NCBI GenBank assembly: GCA_964496365.1
Contig: CAZBZK010000069.1
Coordinates: 1 to 8,553, forward strand
DNA length: 8,553 nt
Source of the DNA: AB-629-J13 sp964496365
GTDB taxonomy: Bacteria > Fidelibacterota > Marinisomatia > Marinisomatales > AB-629-J13
Direction: 5' to 3'
Part shown: one piece after another, positions 1 to 6,808 of the stretch
How positions within the stretch are numbered: position 1 is the first letter of the stretch
Layout of the letters: each line of letters opens with the position of its first letter
Made by a program: the position numbers and the translations under genes
Notes under the pieces: generated by a model
Database searches by the model: none
The model's input: only the letters and a program-made list of their open reading frames with translations
What the model was told of the DNA's origin: nothing

Positions 1-119
1 TCTCCCTCCCGATTTATCGGGATAAGGCTCGTTGAAGACTACGACGTTGATAGGCTACAGGTGTAAGTACAGTAATGTATTCAGCCGAGTAGTACTAATA
101 AGCCGAACGGCTTTATTAA
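1..119 (+). rRNA. rrl: 23S ribosomal RNA, 3' end (partial)
   Basis: This is the 3'-terminal part of a bacterial 23S rRNA; the 5' part lies outside the window. The conserved near-terminal pattern is visible: GTTGATAGGC at about 48-57, GTGTAAG at 61-67, CAGTAATG at 70-77 and GTACTAATAAGCCG at 92-105. Aligned by eye with the E. coli end (ACTAATGAACCGTGAGGCTTAACCTT), the mature 3' end falls near 119. The exact end depends on pairing with the 23S 5' end, which is not present here. Confidence 0.95.
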
Positions 120-165
120 TTATTCGGTTTTGCTAATGATTCCTTTTCATTTCCCATAAAGTTTT
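120..165 (+). other. 23S-5S internal transcribed spacer
   Basis: A spacer of about 46 nt, AT-rich, joins the 23S end to the 5S start. It has no tRNA and no recognisable gene. It should be removed during rRNA processing. Its boundaries are only as exact as the two rRNA ends. Confidence 0.7.
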
Positions 166-284
<119 letters not shown>

Positions 285-290
285 ATTTTT

Positions 291-326
291 AAAAGCTCTG
301 ATATTTCAGGGCTTTTTTGTTTTTTT
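291..326 (+). terminator. Rho-independent terminator of the rRNA operon
   Basis: An 11-bp stem pairs 291-301 (AAAAGCTCTGA) with 306-316 (TCAGGGCTTTT), with one G-U wobble and a 4-nt loop. The run of T at 313-318 and 320-326 follows, broken only by one G. It starts 6 nt after the 5S 3' end, so it most likely ends the rRNA transcript and insulates the cyclase gene downstream. Confidence 0.93.
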
Positions 327-352
327 CATTCAATGCTCTAAATACATTAATT

Positions 353-381
353 TAGATATGACCCATTGGGTGATTTATAAT
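353..381 (+). promoter_or_regulatory. Candidate promoter of the cyclase gene with internal palindrome
   Basis: A perfect TATAAT box lies at 376-381. A weak -35-like TAGATA (4 of 6 matches to TTGACA) lies at 353-358 with a 17-bp spacer. Inside the spacer, 361-371 is the 11-bp palindrome ACCCATTGGGT (5-bp arms around one T), placed where a repressor or activator could compete with RNA polymerase. The region lies between the rRNA terminator and the cyclase ribosome binding site, so a promoter is expected here. Promoter consensus in this organism is not known, so the -35 call is uncertain. Confidence 0.45.
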
Positions 382-400
382 TAATTTGAAAATAATCAAC

Positions 401-405
401 AGGAA
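401..405 (+). promoter_or_regulatory. Ribosome binding site of the cyclase gene
   Basis: AGGAA is followed by a 5-nt spacer (TTATT) and then ATG at 411. It supports this start over later in-frame Met codons. Confidence 0.7.
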
Positions 406-410
406 TTATT

Positions 411-2924
411 ATGGTAAATCAAATCATTAAGTTTATCAAATCAAAATGGATTGGAGTGGGATTGACAATGATTTCTATTCTTGTTGTTGGTAGTTTAAAT
501 TATTTTGGTATGTTCGACGGATTAGAGCTGAAAATGTATGATTTTCGTTTTAATACTGTTCGTGGTCCACTAACTGGATGGTCAGCACCAGATTCATCTT
601 GGATAAACAAAGGTACAGATATCGTATTGGTCGAAGTCGATGATGAAGCTTATCGGCTTGTTCCGGATGTGTGGCCCTATCCCAGAGGAACCGTATGGTC
701 CAAGGTTGTTGAAAATATCTCTAATGCAGGGGCGAAAGTAATTGTATTTGATATTCAGTTTGATGCACCTGAAACAAAATCAGAATATCTCAATGATTTT
801 GCTCAGGGGATGAATCCTGAAGACCGGGAAAAATATATCCCGCGTCATGGAGATGATGTATTGGGTGAAGCGTGCAAGCAGGTATTGATTGAAAATGGTA
901 CCAAAGTGATTATGGCGGCAAAAATTGCCACGGAAGTAACACGAAGACCTCCTCAGTATATTTCAGAACCCGTCGATAAAATTAAGAAACATACGGACTA
1001 TGGCATTATCAATGATATGCTTGATGAAGATGGATTTTCTAGACAATATAGTTTGTTTTGGTATATCAACAATGATTCTACTGCGTATTTAAGCCTAGCA
1101 TTGAAGACCGTTAGAGCGTATTTAGGTATTGAAAAAAATGTCATTCCTCAATTTGTTGATAATTCAGATGGAACGAATTATTGGGAATATGATACGTTAA
1201 ATATCATTCCTTATGGAAATTCCAATACATTTTTAATCAATTATTATGGACCTCCTTCTTATTTTAAGATACCTTCTTCAACGGGTAACATACCTGAATG
1301 GGGTACGTATCCAAGGTTTTCTCTTGCCCATGTGTTAGATACTGAGGAAGTGAATCTCAGAGCTTTTGAAGACGATAATGATTGGATGAGTCAATTTCTC
1401 CCTGGGAAATTACCAGCTTGGATTCAGGCTATGGAAGACCCTCAAGAACGACAAGACATGATGACAATGTTTGGGATAGGTAATGACGATTTTGATATAA
1501 CCTTGAGTCCATTTTATAATAAAATTGTTATTATCGGAGTCAATGTTGAGGTGTTACATGATACCAAGTCCACACCCTTTTACAATTATAAAGGAATTTC
1601 CCAACTTACTCCAGGGATGGAAACGCATGCTAATGCAATTCAAACTATTCTTCATCGTAATTATATCAAAACATTTGGGGGCAAAATAACTGGAATATCA
1701 AATGACCCTGAATCATTATCTATCTTTACAAAGCACCTTGCATTGATCGCATTTTTATCCTTGATTTCTTTTATTCTTATAACCTATGTAAAGCCGGTGA
1801 TTGGTGGAATATTAATGGTAATTGAAGGGTTGATTTATTTTGTTGTTGCATGTGGATATTTTTCCGGAAATATGAAATGGTTATGGGAGATCACATCCCT
1901 TCCATGGATAGAAGAATCTTTCATGCTTCCTATTGTTGCTCCACTGGTAGGAATCGGAGTTACCTATTCAAGTAACATCATTTATCAATTCATTAATGAA
2001 CAGAAGGATAAACGATTTTTGAAAAGTACATTTGGAACCTACATTTCACCGGACCTAATTGACCAGATGTATGAAGATAAACAGGAACCTAAACTAGGTG
2101 GTGATGAAGGATTCCATACTGCATTTTTTACCGATATTCAGAGTTTTTCAGCTTTTTCAGAAATATTGTCTGCATCTGATTTGGTTGAGCTTTTGGTAGA
2201 ATATCTCACAGACATGACAAATATCCTTCTTGAGGAAAAAGGAACACTGGATAAATATATCGGGGATGCAATCGTGGCATTTTATGGTGCACCCGTTCCT
2301 GTGGATGACCATGAATACCGTGCGTGTTTGACGGCGGTAAAAATGCAAAGAAGTTTGGCACAGCTTCGAGAAAAATGGAAAAGCGAGGGTGACCGTTGGC
2401 CTGAAATTGTTCACAATATGCAGAATAGAATTGGAATAAATACAGGTTCCATGGTAACAGGAAATATGGGATCAGCCATGAGGATGAACTATACTATGAT
2501 GGGAGATACTGTGAATTTGGCTGCCCGTTTGGAAGCATCAGCGAAACAATATGGTGTATACATTCAAGTAGCAGAGGAATCGTATAAAGCATGCAAGGAT
2601 AAATTTATTTGGCGGGATTTAGATTATGTGGTTGTCATGGGTAAAACTGAACCGGCCCAAGTATATGAGTTGATAGACGAAGTAGGACATATGCCGAAAG
2701 GATACGACAAAATCTTGAATGCCTATCATGAAGCATTAGGGTTGTATAAAAATCAGGAATGGAAAAAAGCCCTCGAAGCATTTAAAGCCTCAGACGAATT
2801 AGAAGATATGTTTCCCGGAAGGAAAACCAACCCCAGCAGGATTTACATTCCACGTTGTGAATTTTACCATGAAAATCCACCGGGGGATGATTGGGATGGT
2901 TCATGGGCGTTGACATCTAAATAA
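411..2924 (+). CDS. CHASE2-domain membrane adenylate cyclase (class III, IIIb-like active site)
   Basis: This 837-residue membrane sensor probably makes cAMP from ATP. An N-terminal membrane segment (about 13-34) leads into an extracytoplasmic CHASE2 domain (about 35-425), with the typical YDFRF at 43-47, KIVIIGVNVE at 371-380, a TPF at 388-390 and GMETHANAI at 402-410. Three more membrane segments follow (about 442-460, 463-484, 503-526). The catalytic domain spans about 567-755. Metal-binding Asp are D575 (FFTDI) and D619 (GDAI). The adenine-selecting pair is K615 and T695 (YTMMGD), and the transition-state pair is N702 and R706. Lys-Thr in place of Lys-Asp marks subclass IIIb, some members of which respond to bicarbonate; response here is inference. 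A C-terminal extension (about 763-837) contains a helical, TPR-like stretch and ends in a WDGSWALTSK tail that I recall from related CHASE2 cyclases. AGGAA before ATG fixes the start. No frame disruption is seen. The CHASE2 ligand is unknown. Confidence 0.93.
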   Translation: MVNQIIKFIKSKWIGVGLTMISILVVGSLNYFGMFDGLELKMYDFRFNTVRGPLTGWSAPDSSWINKGTDIVLVEVDDEAYRLVPDVWPYPRGTVWSKVVENISNAGAKVIVFDIQFDAPETKSEYLNDFAQGMNPEDREKYIPRHGDDVLGEACKQVLIENGTKVIMAAKIATEVTRRPPQYISEPVDKIKKHTDYGIINDMLDEDGFSRQYSLFWYINNDSTAYLSLALKTVRAYLGIEKNVIPQFVDNSDGTNYWEYDTLNIIPYGNSNTFLINYYGPPSYFKIPSSTGNIPEWGTYPRFSLAHVLDTEEVNLRAFEDDNDWMSQFLPGKLPAWIQAMEDPQERQDMMTMFGIGNDDFDITLSPFYNKIVIIGVNVEVLHDTKSTPFYNYKGISQLTPGMETHANAIQTILHRNYIKTFGGKITGISNDPESLSIFTKHLALIAFLSLISFILITYVKPVIGGILMVIEGLIYFVVACGYFSGNMKWLWEITSLPWIEESFMLPIVAPLVGIGVTYSSNIIYQFINEQKDKRFLKSTFGTYISPDLIDQMYEDKQEPKLGGDEGFHTAFFTDIQSFSAFSEILSASDLVELLVEYLTDMTNILLEEKGTLDKYIGDAIVAFYGAPVPVDDHEYRACLTAVKMQRSLAQLREKWKSEGDRWPEIVHNMQNRIGINTGSMVTGNMGSAMRMNYTMMGDTVNLAARLEASAKQYGVYIQVAEESYKACKDKFIWRDLDYVVVMGKTEPAQVYELIDEVGHMPKGYDKILNAYHEALGLYKNQEWKKALEAFKASDELEDMFPGRKTNPSRIYIPRCEFYHENPPGDDWDGSWALTSK

Positions 2925-2965
2925 TAGAAATAGATATACAATCTACCAACCCATTGGAAACACCC

Positions 2966-3014
2966 TTTGATAAAAAATTTCGATTAATTTTTTTTAATTC
3001 CGGAATTTATCAAA
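2966..3014. terminator. AT-rich hairpin between convergent genes, possible bidirectional terminator
   Basis: Arms 2966-2974 (TTTGATAAA) and 3006-3014 (TTTATCAAA) are perfect 9-bp complements. Inside them, 2978-2982 pairs with 3001-3005 (one G-U) after a 3-nt bulge, and 2983-2987 (ATTAA) can pair with 2994-2998 (TTAAT) around a T-rich loop. It lies 41 bp after the cyclase stop and 1 bp after the MATE stop, so it could end or protect both transcripts. It lacks a GC-rich stem and a clean trailing T run on either strand, so it is not a textbook terminator. Confidence 0.45.
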
Positions 3015-3015
3015 A

Positions 3016-4437
3016 TTAGAGTTTATTATTTTTGATAATCGATGATATTAATGAATTGAAAAAAAATTGTCTATTCCCATTATTTCCAATTTCTTTTAAG
3101 GAATTCTTTAGCCACACCACTGCAATGGTTGTAGCAACTAGTGTGGATATCATCATGGAATACCACACATATTCCAAGGGTTTGTCCATCACATAAGTGA
3201 AGTAAACCGCTAATGGAGCGGATACGACCAAAATTCTGATACTGGTGATGATTAAAAGAGGCAGTCCTTTTCCCATCCCTTGGAGAATTCGTCCTATGGA
3301 CATACCAACAGCTACTAGTGGATAAATTAAACTAATACACCGTAAATAATATACAGCAATAGTTTGAATGTCCGGTTCAGTAGAAAATGATTGAATAATC
3401 CAGGGAGCAAATAGTATCAATAATCCGGACCCTCCGATGGTAATCATTACAGCTCTGGAAATTCCATATTTAATTATAAGCGTCATTTTTTCGAATTCTT
3501 TTGCTCCATAAAACATGCCTACCAAAGTGGTTAGGGCAGCTGCAATGGACATTATGGGGAGAAATATAACCATATCAATTCGCCCACCAATTTGATAGGC
3601 GGCAACTGCTTCTACAGAAAATCCTGTTAATATTTTATTAAAAACCAGTTGACCAAAGGACATAATAATCATGGAAACAGAAGCAGGTAATCCGATGCTT
3701 ATGATATTTGAAATAATGGATTTTGAATAAGAAAAGTCCTTCATTTTAAATTGGATATATGAATGTTTTTTGACTATTAACATATAAATAAAAATAAAAA
3801 ATACCACCACTTGGCTAATCATGGTTGCTATGGCTGCACCCTTTACACCATAGTCTAAAACAAAAATAAATATTGGATCCAAAATGATATTTAATACGGT
3901 ACCCAGTGCGGTAATAATCATGGGTAATTTCATGTCTCCTTCCCCGGACAAAATGGATCGAAAAAACCCAGAGAATACCATACAGGGAAGTCCATAACAA
4001 ATCACTTTTAGATAACCCCAACTCAACGTTAAAATCTGGTTCTTTGCTCCAAGAAATGATAAAATCGATTCACCATATAGCAAACCTGAAACGGTTAAAA
4101 GAATACTGATTATTCCTGCCATGGCAATGGCATGTTCTGCACAATTGTCTGCACTTACTTTGTCATTTGCACCGATGAATCTTGCGATGGATGCTGTGAC
4201 TCCAGATCCCAAGCCAAACGTCAAACCCATGACGAAAAAGAAAAGCGGCATGTTGTACGCAACAGCGGCAATGGAATTCCCACCCAATCTCCCAATAAAC
4301 AGCATATCAACAACGGTGTACAATGTATGAACGCCCATTCCTGCCATGATTGGAATTGCCAATGTCCATAACCCCTTGGATGGATTTTTTAAAAATGAAT
4401 TTAAACGTGATTTTGAACTAATTTCAGGAGAACTCAT
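3016..4437 (-). CDS. MATE family cation-coupled multidrug/metabolite exporter
   Basis: This 473-residue inner-membrane protein has about twelve membrane segments in two six-helix halves (about 22-222 and 240-444), the normal MATE length and fold. Family patterns are visible: VVDMLFIGRLGG at 42-53, GSGVTASIARFIGA at 77-90, SGEGDMKLPMI at 164-174, NIILDPIFIF at 183-192 and GRILQGMGKG at 382-391. D44, N183, D187 and T205 sit at the spacing of the N-lobe cation site described for PfMATE (D41, N180, D184, T202), so Na+ or H+ driven export is likely. Substrate cannot be read from sequence. It starts 7 bp after the SLC13 stop on the same strand, with no Shine-Dalgarno sequence in the gap, so translation may be coupled to the upstream gene. 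The last ~25 residues are a polar tail of unknown role. Confidence 0.93.
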   Translation of the reverse strand: MSSPEISSKSRLNSFLKNPSKGLWTLAIPIMAGMGVHTLYTVVDMLFIGRLGGNSIAAVAYNMPLFFFVMGLTFGLGSGVTASIARFIGANDKVSADNCAEHAIAMAGIISILLTVSGLLYGESILSFLGAKNQILTLSWGYLKVICYGLPCMVFSGFFRSILSGEGDMKLPMIITALGTVLNIILDPIFIFVLDYGVKGAAIATMISQVVVFFIFIYMLIVKKHSYIQFKMKDFSYSKSIISNIISIGLPASVSMIIMSFGQLVFNKILTGFSVEAVAAYQIGGRIDMVIFLPIMSIAAALTTLVGMFYGAKEFEKMTLIIKYGISRAVMITIGGSGLLILFAPWIIQSFSTEPDIQTIAVYYLRCISLIYPLVAVGMSIGRILQGMGKGLPLLIITSIRILVVSAPLAVYFTYVMDKPLEYVWYSMMISTLVATTIAVVWLKNSLKEIGNNGNRQFFFNSLISSIIKNNKL

Positions 4438-4444
4438 CTGGATA

Positions 4445-6250
4445 TCAGAGTGAAATAAATGGCCAGAGTTTCGGAATCATCCATGTTGCCATAAGCCAAA
4501 GGGTAATAGATAATGGCATTCCCACTTTTACATAATCCGAAAATTTATAACCACCGGGTCCATAAACCATAAGGTTGGTCTGATATCCTATGGGTGTAAT
4601 AAACGATGCAGAAGCGGCATAACACACTGCAAAGATAAATGGGCGAGGATCAAGATTCATCTGAACCGCCGCTGAAATGGCGATGGGAGTCATGATAATG
4701 CCAGTAGCAGCATTGGATGCTAATTCTGTCAAAATCATGGTGGTTAGATAAATTAAAGATAGCATAATGAAAGGATGCCAAGACGGATCTTCTATGAGGT
4801 TCACCAAATTGATTAATCCATTTCCCATCCAATAGGCAGTTCCGGTTTTATGAATCACAATTCCCATGGGGATCAATGCGGAAATGAGAACAATAACTTG
4901 CCAGTTGATGGATTGGTAAGCTTCATTGGCGGAAATAACTCTCAATATCATTAACAATACAGCCCCAATGATCGCACCTTTCAATATGGGGAACACGCCC
5001 AAAGCAGATAAAATTACAGCAAGAAGAATGACCACAATACTCATCCACCAAAATCTATGTTTTTTTAGGGTTGCATCAATTTCCCCAATCATGATAAAAT
5101 CACCAGATGTAGCCAATTCATTCAATTTTTCTCTGGAACCATAAACCAATAAAGTATCGAATGACCGTAGAATTATATGGGCAATTTTACGTCTAAATAT
5201 GGCACCTTCTCTTCGGATAGCCAAAATGAAACTTCCGAATCTGCGACGGAAATTTATTTCCATCAGGCTTTTTCCCACCAAATCCGATTGATTAGTCAAA
5301 ATACATTCTACTAAAGTATTATTATCGTGTACCAATTCTGCTTGAGTTAATTTTTCATCCGTAAGCATGGATACTTTTTCCACTTCTTTCATTCTGAGGA
5401 AATTTTCCAATGAACCTCGAACAAATAGAATATCGTTCACTTGTAAAATGGTGTTTCGAATGTCTTTTGAAATGAGGACATCTGATCTTTGAATATCCAA
5501 AACGGTTATATCATAATTTCGATTGATTGCCCGGTCGAGACACGTTCTCCCTACCAGAGGGGACTCCTTAGAAATTTTTAATTCAGTTAAATATCCACCC
5601 ATGTGATAGCTTTGGGTTAAACTAGTTGTTACGGTTCGGGAAGGGATGAGAAAAGGAACGGCAAACAAAACGTAAACCATGCCTATGATGAGCATAATGA
5701 CACCAAATTTTGCAAATTCGAACATCTCCAAAGGAGTGTTGCCGGTATTCTCGACATAAATTGAATTCACCAAAAGATTGGTTGATGTTCCTACTAATGT
5801 GAGGGTACCACCTAAAATTGCTACATAGCTTAAAGGCATTAATAATTTTGATGGACTTAGATGATATTGTTGAGCCAGTCGAATCGTTACAGGAATAAAA
5901 ATAGCAACGATTGCGGTATTGTTAACAAAAGCGGAGGCAAATGCTACGGATAAAAGAAAAACACTTAATCCCAGATAACGGGACGTTTCGGTTAATTTAT
6001 TCAGCTTTATGACTAAAAATTCCAGTATCCCCGATTTTTGTATTGCATGACTCAATACAAAAAGCAAGGCTATAGTAATCACAGCAGGATTAGAAAATCC
6101 TCGAATGGCTTCTCCAGGAGTCAAAAATCCAAATAATAATAATACAGATAAAATGATCAATGCAGTTAGATCAAGTGGAAATGTTTCTGAAATGAATAAC
6201 AAAAACATCAATATAATTATGCCTAAAACAACTGCTATTTCAATAGTCAT
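4445..6250 (-). CDS. SLC13/DASS-like anion permease with two RCK_C (TrkA-C) domains
   Basis: This 601-residue inner-membrane permease belongs to the ion transporter superfamily that includes SLC13, CitMHS and ArsB-type carriers. The N-terminal half (about 1-205) and C-terminal half (about 398-601) are membrane repeats. Matching substrate-site patterns occur in each: VNNTAIVAIFIP at 109-120 with GTSTNL at 154-159, and ASNAATGIIMTP at 511-522 with TPIGYQTNL at 552-560. The soluble middle (about 208-392) fits two tandem RCK_C domains; LVGRTCLD at 232-239 and LVGKSLMEI at 324-332 are their repeated cores. Such carriers move dicarboxylates, sulfate or similar anions, often with Na+; the substrate here is not readable. 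RCK_C domains usually bind a small ligand that gates transport. No Shine-Dalgarno sequence precedes the ATG, and an in-frame TAA 30 nt upstream with no intervening start codon supports this start. It is the first gene of a pair with the MATE exporter. Confidence 0.9.
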   Translation of the reverse strand: MTIEIAVVLGIIILMFLLFISETFPLDLTALIILSVLLLFGFLTPGEAIRGFSNPAVITIALLFVLSHAIQKSGILEFLVIKLNKLTETSRYLGLSVFLLSVAFASAFVNNTAIVAIFIPVTIRLAQQYHLSPSKLLMPLSYVAILGGTLTLVGTSTNLLVNSIYVENTGNTPLEMFEFAKFGVIMLIIGMVYVLFAVPFLIPSRTVTTSLTQSYHMGGYLTELKISKESPLVGRTCLDRAINRNYDITVLDIQRSDVLISKDIRNTILQVNDILFVRGSLENFLRMKEVEKVSMLTDEKLTQAELVHDNNTLVECILTNQSDLVGKSLMEINFRRRFGSFILAIRREGAIFRRKIAHIILRSFDTLLVYGSREKLNELATSGDFIMIGEIDATLKKHRFWWMSIVVILLAVILSALGVFPILKGAIIGAVLLMILRVISANEAYQSINWQVIVLISALIPMGIVIHKTGTAYWMGNGLINLVNLIEDPSWHPFIMLSLIYLTTMILTELASNAATGIIMTPIAISAAVQMNLDPRPFIFAVCYAASASFITPIGYQTNLMVYGPGGYKFSDYVKVGMPLSITLWLMATWMIPKLWPFISL

Positions 6251-6332
6251 AATGTGAACACGAAAATACGAAAAAAATTATGTCGATTATTTAAACTGCT
6301 AATGAACACTAACGTCCAATCCAGAACGGGAT

Positions 6333-6355
6333 AAAAAAAATCCTAATTCGTTGGA
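6333..6355 (-). terminator. Weak candidate terminator in the 6251-6523 gap
   Basis: Read on the minus strand, 6355-6341 can form a short hairpin (TCCAA, loop CGAA, TTAGGA with one bulged A) followed at once by eight T (6340-6333). It lies about 170 bp after the stop of the 94-residue gene and about 80 bp before the SLC13 start, so it could separate the two minus-strand units. The stem is short and bulged, so this is tentative. Confidence 0.3.
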
Positions 6356-6523
6356 ATGTCCATAATCTCCACTCAAAAGGAAGGGACAAATAATAAGTTT
6401 TATTTCTCATACTATTAAAATTCTATTCGTTCCTTTGGTTGCAGAATAAAGGTGAAAAACAGAGGATGTTATCCCAATTGGACTATTCTGATAATCCCAT
6501 TTAATGGAAACAAATTTCCGAAA

Positions 6524-6808
6524 TCAAGAATGAAGAACTGCTTCTTTAGATTGAATTCTTCTCAGTAATGAATCTAATAGAGTGTTGATTACTGTTTCAG
6601 ATTTTATTCCATTTAACATGGTGATTACAAAAATACCATACTCTTCATCAGGTAGCCACTTTTCAAATTCATCCAATATGTCTGAATCATCGATGAATGA
6701 ATCAATACTTCTACCATTTTTGAGATGAGCATCAATGGAATCTTGTATGTCAAATAAATAGGATTTCAATTCTTCACGGTTCAATGAGGATATATTTTGT
6801 TTTTTCAT
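6524..6808 (-). CDS. Small acidic protein of unknown function, coupled to the HD-GYP gene
   Basis: This 94-residue protein is not recognised. It has no signal peptide or membrane segment. It begins with a basic MKKQN, then looks mostly helical: about 10-30 (REELKSYLFDIQDSIDAHL), an acidic stretch at 39-57 (SFIDDSDILDEFEKWLPDEE), and a C-terminal helix at about 70-90 with a hydrophobic face. It has no Cys and no obvious catalytic motif. Its ATG shares four bases (ATGA, 6805-6808) with the stop of the HD-GYP gene, so the two are almost certainly co-transcribed and translationally coupled. That arrangement suggests a partner, inhibitor or adaptor of the phosphodiesterase, but this is inference from position only. 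The overlap and the lack of any competing gene support it being a real gene. Confidence 0.75.
   Translation of the reverse strand: MKKQNISSLNREELKSYLFDIQDSIDAHLKNGRSIDSFIDDSDILDEFEKWLPDEEYGIFVITMLNGIKSETVINTLLDSLLRRIQSKEAVLHS

Noticed and set aside
120..165. Search for a tRNA between 23S and 5S
   Set aside because: The spacer is only about 46 nt, too short for a tRNA, and has no TPsiC-like element.
2157..2414. Open frame of 85 codons on the minus strand
   Set aside because: It lies antisense within the catalytic domain of the cyclase, which has clear motifs on the plus strand. Its translation resembles no family.
3815..4021. Minus-strand open frame of 68 codons inside the MATE gene
   Set aside because: It is an out-of-frame reading of the region encoding NIILDPIFIF, which is conserved in the main frame.
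4121..4371. Two overlapping plus-strand open frames of 69 and 79 codons
   Set aside because: They are antisense to the N-terminal half of the MATE gene, have no ribosome binding site and no family resemblance.
4650..5144. Short open frames on both strands inside the SLC13 gene
   Set aside because: Both fall within the second membrane repeat of the permease, whose motifs are intact in the main frame.
6461..6517. Possible 12-codon plus-strand peptide starting in GAGGATG
   Set aside because: It has no properly spaced ribosome binding site, no promoter and stops after 12 codons; chance is the simplest explanation.
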